From the NCBI GenBank assembly GCA_963580455.1, contig OY756958.1, positions 21,960,501-22,024,500 of the forward strand: a DNA stretch of 64,000 bases, written 5' to 3'. Below are positions 14,601-26,600 of the stretch, in pieces (the first letter of the stretch is position 1; each line of letters opens with the position of its first letter). The notes beneath the pieces were generated by a model. It saw only the letters and a program-made list of their open reading frames with translations. It made no database searches and had not been told where the DNA came from. A program made the translations under genes and the position numbers. The DNA comes from Euonymus europaeus (lineage: Eukaryota > Streptophyta > Magnoliopsida > Celastrales > Celastraceae).

Positions 14601-17600
14601 GTTCTATGTAATTGAGTGCACCCTATTGGTACCTTTGATTAATAAATTTTAGGATCTGAAAAGTAAAAAAGATAATGTAGAAGGAAATTAGTTTTGGGTG
14701 GGCGGTTTTTCATAATGTGATGCCTGAGGAGCTTTCTGCTGTCTAGCATTTGGAAGAGCAATGAAAGAGGTGGGATAATTTAGTAAATCTTTGTAGATAA
14801 CAAGTTGTTTTTAGTTTTTCTGTTGAAGGATACGTAGGGGGAAAGACTTATTAAGGGCACTGTTTCCAGATTTGTTGCTCACTGTCGATGATAGACTGCA
14901 ACAGTAAGGAGTGTTTGGAAGTGTCTTATGAATATTTCGTGCATATTATACATGGTTGAATGATGCAGGATTGACTAAGTACATGGATGATACAATCCAT
15001 TGAAATCTGACTGGAAACTCAAAATTGGTAGTTTTGTGTTGAGCGTCAACTCTGAATGATTTTTTTCAAAGTTCTGCTTATAATTTTTTTTTGTCCTTTG
15101 ATTTGTTATGATAGGGATGTTTGTGTCTAGAACAATAAACAAATTGGCTCTTAGGTCGTCCTCCTAATAGTTGGTAACAAATGAATACATGAACATAGCC
15201 ACATGATGTTAATCCAGTAAGGACTGGAATGTTGACTTGTGAAAGATTTCTTTATTCTATCATGGAGAATTTTAAACTCGGAGTATGAACAAATGACATT
15301 GAAAGAAAACTTCTAGTTTGAACAGACCTTGAAAAAAAAGAAAGATCACAACTACCATTCTCACGTGATGTTATTATTTTTTTCTTGATCATGTGGAAAG
15401 TGTTACTGATTTACCTATTAACTAAGATTACTATTTCAATTTATAAATTTGTGAAGTGATTTTTTCAAAGCACAGGGAAAAAAAAATGTCAGATGATTAT
15501 TCAGACAGTTCACAGCTTTCCATATTGTGACGATGAACAAACTAGCCCTACATTTGCAAGAAAAAGGAAACTTTGGAGACCTTTTGAACATGATTTTACT
15601 TGTAATGAAATTTCAGGCTCAATTTAATGGGAACTTTCCTCTATTGTCTTTCCTCATGTTTCCAATTTTAACAATTTTAGAAGTTTTCTTTGTTGTTCCT
15701 CGTATAACAAAAGAAAGGGAAGCATATAGTAGACACCTGATTATCTGGTTTGACTCTATGGATTTTCAGATTTGCTCTTGACATTGATCTCGATGCTCCA
15801 AAAGTCAAAGTTCCTGTAAGGACACGTGGCTCTCCAAAATGTGACAGCCATTTTCTTTTGGATTTTGGTCATTTTACACTGCATACTGTGGTAGGTTTGC
15901 AACTGTAATTTTCACAATTTCATTACTTTCATTTGCTTTGGTTAACAATTGATGAATTATTGCAGGAAAATCAATCTGATGAACAAGAGAAGAGCCTCTA
16001 TTACCGTTTCTTCATTTCTGGGAGAGATATCGCTGCTTTCTTTGCTGATTGTGGTTCTGAGAGCCAGAAAAGCCACAGTGGCACATGGGATGTGCCAAAT
16101 TATAGCAGTCAGCCATTGACATCTTCTGATACAAAAATTATTGGCCATTTCTATTCTCTTATTGATAGGTGTGGAATGGCTGTTATTGCTGATCAGGTGT
16201 AGTTTACTGAATTCTTCATGACATTTGTTTATTTCTTAATCTTTTTGGTCAATGGTCTTATATTGATTTTTGTGCTCATTCTTTATGTGATCGTAATTCT
16301 ATTTTATGTTGTTACTGAAGATCAAAGTGCCTCATCCGAGTTATCCATGGATGCGCATTTCTGTTCAAGTGCCAAACCTCGTCATTCACTTTTCACCAAC
16401 TAGATATCGTAAACTCATGGAGTTACTGGACATTTTGTATGATACAATGGAAGGTGGTGGTCAGGCTACTGCAAATAATTCCCAGACTGAACTTGCCCCA
16501 TGGAGCTCTGCAGATCTTGCTACTAGTGCTAGAATTCTTGTTTGGAAGGTATGCCTTAATTCTACTTGAAATAGGGTGTTTGGATGTTTGCCTTATTTAC
16601 AGATTTATAGTTGGTTATTCTTGTTCTGATTTTTAGGGGATTGGCAATTCTATGGCTACTTGGCATCCCTGTTTTCTTGTACTATCTGGATTATATCTTT
16701 ACGTTTTGGAATCTGAAAGGTCAGAAAGCTACCAGCGGTATTTGAGGTCTGCAGTTTCTTCCCTACTTTTTGTTTGTTTTTCCTCCATTGTTAGTTTTCT
16801 GTAATTCAGGTCTTTGTGGTTACAAAAGGCCGCCTTCTACTTTCATCATTTTTTAAGCATTTTCCACTCCAACCCTCCCTTTCTCTGTTGTTTATATATT
16901 TGTAATCTCCACTTTTTTAATGTTTCTGCAGCATGGCTGGTAGACAGGTATTCGTGGTTCCTCCAATAAATGTTGGTGGTTCAACGTCTTGTATAGCTGT
17001 AAGTTTTCGGGGCATGGAGGTTCAGAAGGTGGGCTATCTCTTTGGAAGTTTTTTAGTTCAGTGCATTGTGATGATTAGTTTGTATGGATAACCTCTCTTC
17101 AAAAGAAAAACAAAAAGTTCTTTTCTATTACCTACTTCCTACCTACTTAGAGATTTATATGTATTGGTTGTATGAATTGTATGGTTTTCTTTGTCTGTCA
17201 AAAATCTTTGAAAAATTCACCTGCTGCTTCATGAAAATTATTTAGTTTGAAAGAATGGACTTGAATATTCTGTTCTTTAACCTCTAAACACTTAGAGATT
17301 AGTTTACTTATTTTATTTTTTAAACCCTCAGTAGAAACACATTTTGACTGATTAATGGAAACTTCAAATTCATAACACTTGCATATACTTTCTTTCCTTT
17401 TTAACGATGTTCTATGATCTAGTTCTGACTTCATACTTGTACTCTTTTCTTTCCCTTATAGTCTCTCATAAATGGGATGATATTCATCTTTTTTTTTCAG
17501 GCGCTGGAATCTTCTACTACCTGGGTTTTAGAGTTTCAGGATGAGGAAGAGAAAGCAGCTTGGTTGAAAGGACTAGTACAAGCAACGTATCAAGCATCTG

Positions 17601-20600
17601 TATGATTTTTATTCGCTTTTAAATGTTATTGCAATTCTAATTGGTGCTTACTAACAAAAGTGATAATTTCACTATGTTAGGCTCCTCCGTCTGTAAATAT
17701 ACTTGAAGGAAAAGATGACGGTGTCAGAGTGTTTGGCGAATCTCAGAACAGAAAGTTGAAAACAGCTGACCTTGTAGTTCACGGGGCCTTGCATGAGATG
17801 AAGTTATGCATATATGGAAGGGTCAGTTATCATAAATGTTTATTAGACTTTCTGTTAATTAATCTTGACTACCTTTGGGTTTTGCTAAAGGGTTGAAAGG
17901 ATGGGTGGGGTTAAGTTAGGACTCAAGATTATTTTTTCCAATCAATTTTAAAGAGGATAAAATAGGCGAGCATGTGGCGTAGTGGTAAGGTTGCAGGGAT
18001 AACCTAGAGGTCACAAGTTCAATTTTTTGAAAATAGCCCCTCCACATATTATGTCGGGGTAAGGTATGCATACATCCTGTGTCCCCAACCCTGCCCACTG
18101 TGGGAGCCTTGTGCATGGTAGTTTTTTTTTTTTTTAATTTTGAAGAAGATAAAAATGTTTTCATTTATCAGCTACTTCTAATGCTATTCTTTGATTTTAT
18201 GATACACTGATACAGCTGCATCTCATTAATTTTTTTTAATCAATGAGCAGACTGGAGATAAAATTAATGAAGATAATGAGGAGAATCTAATTCTTGAAGT
18301 ACTTGCTAGTGGAGGGAAGGTTTGTATATATCATGTTCTGGATGATATTTTGTTTACGAAGTCCAAATTTTAGCTTGATTTTCATGTAGGATGCAGTTGG
18401 AATTACTCTTGAAAATATTGAATTTTTTTGTGTTTTCCTTTTGTTTCGAATGTGTTGCAGATTCAGCACTTCTTTTCTATGGTCTATGTTAAATGACACT
18501 GTACAGGCAATGCATGATTGGAATGAATGACCATAAATACCTGACTGATACTTTGGGAATATTGTGTAATGAGTACCCAACTATGACGAGGGTGGGGTCA
18601 CTGCATTGTGAAACCTGACGGATTCTAGCAGTGGCAGTGAGGATAACTCATGTCCCACATCGCTTAGGGGAAGACGCTAAATGCAAAATATTATAGGTCA
18701 AACCTCCCATTCTGGTTTGATCTTTTGAGGGCTCAAAGATGGTATGGGGCTTGAGAAGCAACTCCATGCAAACTAATATGGGCTGGCCCAAAGTGGTCAA
18801 TATGTTACTAGGCCCAATAAGGGGTGGGGCTGTTATGGTAGGTGTGGACAACACAGGACATGGGCCCTAAATAAGTACCCGGTTGTGACGAGGGTGGATT
18901 TAGGGCTAACCCTCTTGTCCTACATCGCCTAAAGGGAAGAGGTGAAGTTTGTTAATATAATATGCCAAATTTTCCAACCTAGTAAAACCGGTTTTAGGGC
19001 TCAAAGATGGGCCTTTTGAAAAGCAAATCAAATCTGTGGGGGCTAGTATGAGGTCCAAAGTCCAAACTGGATAATTATCTTGCTAGTGATAATGGTTAAG
19101 GTTCTTTTTGTTGGATATCTAACACAATCTTTTCAATGTGACCTGCTTCTAAATAGAATTATGTCATGGGTAAAGCCTTTTTCCCAAACAGTTTGGGGTC
19201 AGTCAGTCACATGAATCGATGAGTGGAATTGGCCTGAAGAGAGAGTAATTTATGGGCTAAAAAAATTTGACTTTCTTTCTTTTTGCTAAGAAAGTGGACT
19301 CTTTGTTTTAAAGTAATTATATTTTGTAAATTCTCGTCTACTTTGGAAAGATCGGTGACCAGGAGACGTTTGAGGTTAACTTTAGTCTTGAACTATATAT
19401 GCAATGCAAGTATTGTGATAGGAATTAGAACTAAAAATCACAGGGATTGTTGTGATGCTTTAATGCATGATATCATGAACGTGTTTGAAAGTTCATGATT
19501 TCTACTATATTCAATTATAGTTTTGTTATGTCTGAGAAGAAAATTTCTTTATAAGTGCTACTGTAGCCATACTATGTAGTAGTATGTTTCACAGAGTGGT
19601 TTGCACCTTTTTGTCTACTACTGGTGAGTTTCATTGAAGGGAGTTACTGGTGTGATTATAGGAGTTGAAAGACTAGTTACTGAGAGCTAACCATGTATGC
19701 TTTTAAAATTTATTCCTGGGTTTTATTTCCCAAACGGAAATATTCTTGGCAACTTTAGAGGGTAAAATTTACATCTTTTTGGAGTTAGAATTAGTTATCA
19801 TTCGTTGAAATCTTGCGGAGCCTTTTTCTCAATTTTTTGGGACTAACTGACAAGGGTTACATGACTCAGTGGCAAGGTTGTCTCACAACAACCGGGAGGT
19901 CAAGGGTTCAAATCCTAAACAGCTTACTCACATTAATGTGGGAGTAAGGCTGCATACATCTTGTCCTTCCGACAGTGCATCCACTGGGGAGCCTTTTGTT
20001 TAGCACCTTTCAACGAGCTTTAGTTGTCCGTATTGGCTTGCTCATGAAATCATTACTTATCAAAAAGAAAAAACCTTTTGAACTTTTACCAGATTTACTA
20101 ATATATTACTGCCAGTCTGTTTTATCATTTGTTTTTTCTTGTGTAGACCCAAACTCATTTCTAATCTCTATGATATGAATCTTTAACCTTTGTGCAATTG
20201 TCTATTTCTTATTGTTCTAACAACTAAAAAGTTGGTATTGTGTTTCCATTTCTTATTTTTCTATGTTAACTTAAAACTATCCTTGGTGGAATTATAAATG
20301 TGTCTTCTAAAATTAAAATCATGGATATCATTTTGACAGTCACTTGTGCATTGTCTTTGCTTGTAGTCTCTAACAAGATTATCTTGTGCTTTAATATTCT
20401 TCTTTTTCTTCTAGTTCTTCTCTTGTAATTTTTTTGGGTGGGGCTATCTTCACCCGAACTTTTTTTGGTCTCATCCTAAACTAAAAAAACCCTAAATAAA
20501 AATAGAAGAAAACTAAATTCAGCCCATTTTTCAAATTTTTAAATGAAAGACATGGCACCCCAATCTTCTTCACTTTCTCCATTGTCGATGTTTAAGTGCC

Positions 20601-23600
20601 AAAGACGAGGAGATTATGTCGGGCGTGGTTGTACAGTGTGTTCTTCAAGTTTCTCTTGAAGCACCGCTTGCAGAACCGGATCCAAAATCATTCCGATGAG
20701 TCCAGTCCATTCAGCTTTACAAATCGACGCTTCTGCCGCAGAACAACCTTCTGCTTCTGCTACTGGAGAAATTCCTATATTTATTAAGACCACCATGAGG
20801 GTTCATCTCCATCAAACTTGCGAGGTTCCTCCGGATCTGGTGTATCCTTGTTCAAAGAAGGATTGGACTTGCTCTCTTCCTGCGGGGCCTCTTACATTCA
20901 GTCCGATCCGCACATCCTCTTGCCCCAATTCCTTTATATAGGCTTAATCGAGTGCCTTACTGGAAAGCGACGATCTAACGGAATCTAGTCGCCGTTGCTT
21001 AGGGGAGAGAGATGAAACAATGTCACAAAATAGGGTTTTGGTTCTTAGGGGGTTAGACCGATTGGGGTGTTATGAGTTTTTTTTTTTTTTTTCAAAATTT
21101 TTTTTGCATGTTTTTGGGGTAGGACTAGTAAAAGTTGGGCTGTAGATAGCCCCACCCAATTTTTTTTCTTAGGCTTATGCATAGTAGTTGTTTAATCTTT
21201 TTCTTTGTGTACTTGTTGCAGCTAATATTTAGCCGTGTTGTACTGCAGGTCCATGTGATTCGTTTTGAAGGGGACCTTTCTGTCAAGATGAAACTTCATT
21301 CATTAAAAATCAAAGATGAGCTTCAAGGTCACATTTCTGAGGGTCCACAGTTTTTGGCCTGCTCTGTGCTGAAGAATGACAACCCGCCTACTTCTCCATG
21401 CCCCGTTATTTCTCATGGGAAAGAGACATCTCTCTTGCTTATGGAGGAGGATGATACTTTCACTGATGCTTTGCCAGATTTTATGTCACTGACAGACACA
21501 GGCTTTTGTTCTCCAAAATTGGATGTGTCAGGGTGTGGGCTTAGGGGGGATATTGGTGAATCTGCTGAATCATTTACTCTTGACAAAGATCTGGTTGAAG
21601 GAATGGGTATCTCTAATGAAATATTTTATGAGGCTCAGGGTGATAATTCAAATTTCGTGACAGTTATTTTCTCAACAAGAAGTTCTGGCTCACAGGAGTA
21701 TGATGGTATAGATACACAGGTATCTGACGTGGATGTGGAGACTTAAAACTTGTTGTACCTGTTTTTCCAATTGTTTAAATTACTCTGCTGATCTATTTAA
21801 TTGACGAATTCCCAGATGAGCATTCGCATGTCCAAGTTAGAGTTCTTTTGCAACAGACCTACACTTATTGCATTGATTGGTTTTGGATTGGACTTAAGCT
21901 CAGTGAATTATTTGGAGAGTAGAACAGATATGACCAATGAAAATTCATTGATCAACAAAGAAAGAACTGAAGTCAGTGGGCGTGTTAAAGGGTTGCTGGG
22001 CTATGGTAAAAACCGTGTAGTATTCAACTTAAAGATGAATGTTGACAGTGTCACTGTATTTCTTAACAAGGAGGATGGTTCTAGGCTTGCAATGTTTGTT
22101 CAAGAGACTTTCCTGCTGGATATCAAGGTGATAAGAATGTTGTTACAAAAAACTTCCCTTGCATAATTTTCTACTTTTTAATTCCATATAATCTGATATA
22201 CTTATCATCTTTGTTAATAATAATAATATTATTACTATTATTATTTGGGTTTAAGGTCCATCCAAGTTCTCTTTCCATTGAGGGCACATTGGGAAATCTC
22301 AGGCTTTGTGATATGTCAAGTGGGACAGATCATTTTTGGAGTTGGCTTTGTGACATACGTAACCCAGGAGTTGATTCACTCATCAAGGTATGCAACTGTT
22401 ACTTCTCTGATGTTTTAAACACCTTTCTCGAAGTTCTTGACAGATTTCTTTTTTTCAGTTCAATTTTCATTCATATAGTTCTGAAGATGATGATTATGAA
22501 GGATATGACTACAGCCTCAATGGCCGACTTTCAGCTGTTCGCATTGTTTTCCTTTATAGGTTTGTTCAGGAGGTATGTTGGAGAAGAGTTGTTGCTCTTC
22601 AAGTTAGGCATGGGCATGATTGTATCTTTGTCTGCTTTTAACAAGCTATAATTAGTGATTCATATATTGATATTAATCATCTTATTCATCTCTTACGTGG
22701 ATTCTTCAATCTGTTTAATTGCTTTGATTTATGAGAAATGCTATTCGACTTTTCTCTTTTGTAGGTAACTGCATATTTCATGGAGCTTGCAACACCACAT
22801 ACAGAAGAAGCAATCAAACTTGTTGATAAAGTTGGAGGTTTTGAGTGGTTAATTCAAAAGTATGAGATTGATGGAGCTGCTGCATTGAAGCTGGACCTGT
22901 CACTTGATACTCCAATAATCATTGTTCCCAGGAATTCAGTGAGCAAAGAGTATGTAGATTTGCACATTTCTCATCTTATTCATCATGAAAAGTAAAAATT
23001 GTCATTGATGTTGTTGTGGGAACTTATACTTCATAAGCAAGTTGTCTTCCTTATGCTTCTCTAATATTTACAAAACAAACCATCCTTATCATTTCTACGT
23101 TAAACAGGTTGGTTGAATATGCTTATGCATATTTGCTGGCTAGCAATATTGACTCTTATGAAAATTTGTGTCGTAAATATTTGAATGTAATAGCAATTCG
23201 TCGAATAAGATTGGTAACATGGAGATACTCTTACATGGATTTTGATCAATTTATTATTATTGTTGTTGTTGTTGAGGCGTAATTTCATCCTAGACTGGCT
23301 TGTGGTGGAGACCCAGCGTGCCATCGTTGAGACGTATCTCCTGACACCGAAGAAATTATGCTGCATGAGCTGAAGCCAGACAGAGCCCCGTTAGGCCTAA
23401 ACATAGTTGGGCCGTCAGATCTTGTCAGGTTCTCGCATGCTGTGGGCCTGAAGCTTTTGTCAGAATAGATCGGGAGAAATTTGAGATTTATTCTGCACCT
23501 TTTTTTGGTGTGAACCCTTTACCTTATTAAAGGTGGGAAAGCCACTAGTTGGTACCTTTAATGAGGTTATGAGTTCACGGCACGAAAGGCACAAAATAAA

Positions 23601-26600
23601 TTTTGGATTTTTCCTGACAAAATCTTTTGGCCCACGACTTGCAAGAATCCATTAAATCCAACGGCCACTTGGGTCTGGGCCCTACGGGACTCCAGCTCAC
23701 GGAGCATAATTTCTCCGTTGTTGGGGGTTCCGTCTATACGGTGGCACAGGTCTCCACCACAAGCTGGCCTAGAAGGGAATTTCGCCTCAACAATTGTAGT
23801 TTTAACAGCCCTTGCTTTCTTTTTCTTGTATTCTTGGTTTCATTCAGTGATAGACAAAAAGTGTTAGCTCTAGATATATAGGAGAGATGGATGTGCTATA
23901 GAATGAGTTGTTTAATGGATATTAGGGACAAAGTGGGCATGGCTAAGCTGGGTTTTGTTAGGCCCTAGTCTTTGGTCGGGCCATATAAGGCTTCAAATAG
24001 ATGAGCTCGGGCTTGGCTCGTTTCAAAATATTTAGCCTAGGCTCGGCCCATTTGGGCCTTTTTTTTTCATATTTGAAAAAGAACCCGATCAAATTTAAAT
24101 GCAAAAAACTAGGACAAATTAGGGTATAAAATGGGCTTGGCCTTTGGGGGGTTAGGTTTGAAAATTTGCTTGGTTAGGGATCAAAATGAGATTGGACAAT
24201 GGATACACAATCATTTAGCCCACCTGAAAAGTTGAAATTCTAAATGGGTTTGGGGTTGACATATATTTATATTTATATCCTTATATATATATATTATATG
24301 GAGGCCCAAAGGCATACGAGCCAGGTTTCTTCTAGCCTGAGCTCGGCCTGTTTGGTCAAACAGGCCTCCTAATAGGCCCGAGCTCGGCTCTTTTGACTTA
24401 AAAGCTGTGCTCAGGGCGAGCCACCCACTTTTATCCCTAGTGGGAATGCGATACTATGATCGGCCAGCCATTTTATGAGTACAAATAAATTTTTTGACAC
24501 ATTTAGCAGCAGTGCCTTATCACCTATTTTCATGGTTGCCTTAAATGTTGTGGGTTTCATCTTATTGGTTGGGTTTAGTAGAGAACCAACTTTGTTTTAC
24601 GTTGTGACTTGTGACCATCCACCCATGTGAGCTATATTCCTGTCGTTGACTCATGAAAATATGTTGAGTGAGAGAGAGAGACACAATGACGTTTCTTATG
24701 CTGCCTACCCACATGTGAGATAGAAAATGGTTTGAGGGAAGAATAGTGCAACTTTAGGACAAGCTGCAAGTTGTCAGTTTGAATAATATTGATTTTTGAT
24801 GAACAATTTTTTTTCCTAGCTTGTGGGAAGATTCAAACCTTCAATTTGTTTGAAATTCTAAGGACTGACTACCACTAGGCTAAGAACTCCTTGATTTGGT
24901 TTCCTTTTTTGCTTTATACCATTACTTTACCCGCTTCACGAGTATAACCATACCTGAACCTTTTTTATCATTTTATTTGACTGGTTTAATTGTTTGTCTT
25001 GTGGTGTCATGAATTGCAAGGTTTTTGTGTCTTTTTTTTTTGTTGACCTCGTTGGTTTCTAAGATAATAATATGTTAAGGTTTGCATCTGGTGTTTTAAG
25101 GAGTTTACCTCTTTTCTCTTGTATATATTGAGGTTTGTGTATAATGTTTTTAAGTGTATTTTTTTTTGTCTACAGTTTCATACAGCTTGATTTAGGCCAG
25201 CTCCAGGTGACAAATGAATTCAGTTGGCATGGGTGCCCGGAGAAAGATCCTTCGGCCGTCCATGTTGATGTTCTTCATGCCGAGGTAGCTAACTTGTAAT
25301 TGTTGAGACCATCCAAAATTTAATTATTGATTAATTAACAGTGACTTAAAATTGCAGATTCTGGGAATCAATATGTCTGTTGGTATTGATGGTGCTGTTG
25401 GTAAACCAATGATACGGAAAGGAAAAGGCCTTGACATATATGTGCGCCGCAGTTTGAGGGATATTTTTAGGAAAGTTCCGACGTTGGCCCTGGAAGTAAA
25501 GGTACATCTCGTTTTGGTGGAAATTTTAACTCTTATTTTAGTCCTTTTCTCAAATTCTGTGTTAAAGGAATTTCTAGTGGCCCATATTGCCCCATATCAC
25601 GGAAAGATTGTTCACCTTGGAGAGTGATGTATGGTTTAATATATTTTATTGCCAAACGGCTAATATCTCTATTTCTTGTGATACTATGCAGGCTATTGTT
25701 TACTGGAGAGATCCTTGTATATGTGTTTGCAGGTTTTTCTCATGCTAGATATTTTTTTGACTAAGCTTACGTTCTATTTATCTTTATCTCGGTACCTCAA
25801 TAGCGACGTGCTACATCGGATCCTGGGTGTAGTGATAAATGAGCGAGGGCATGTTAGGGCATCTCCGCAAGTGACGCGCTGCATTGATCCCCAGATACGG
25901 TATAAAATAGGCAATGGCTCCCTTGCTATGGACGTGTGGGAGTGAAGAAGCTAGTCCATGATTAGGATATGCACTTGGTTTAGGATATGCACTTGGAACA
26001 TAGGTTGACTTACAGGTAGATTAATTGAACTAGTTGTCGCCATGATTAGACATAGGATTAACATAATGTGTCTATTGGAGAATAAATGGAGGTGAAAAAT
26101 ATAGAGAGATTGAAAACACTTGTTAGAAATTATGGTATATTGGATGTATGTTAGTATGTAAATAGAAATGGTTTAGGCATAGTAATAAATGGCGAACTAA
26201 GAGAAAATATTGTAAAGATAAAGAAAATTTGATAAGATCTTAATGGCTAATTGGTGCTTGGGAAGGGGATAACTAATGTCACAAGTGTCTACACCAGCAA
26301 ATAGGATTAGATGAAAGTACCAAGAAACAATTTTGGGAGGAATTTGACAAGAGTTTTTAGGGAAAGTAGGATGATTTTTTTAGGAGACCTTAATAGACAT
26401 GTGAGGAGAGTTAAAAATTTGATAGTGTACACGGAGGCTATGAGTTTGGGCTATGTAGAACGGACACGGGAATAAATATTTTATAAAAAGGGTTATTTCA
26501 GTGTGTCCATTAATTAAAAATAAAATAAAAAGGATACTCTTTTTCACGTGTACGAGCATGTTTGTGTCCGATACGTGTTGGAGACCGACTTTCTGGCCAA

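Noticed and set aside
22950..22995. Read-through of VPS13 exon 30 to a stop at 22995
   Set aside because: Continuing past 22949 loses similarity to the family; splitting codon GA/T to exon 31 restores SKDFIQLDLGQLQ in frame.
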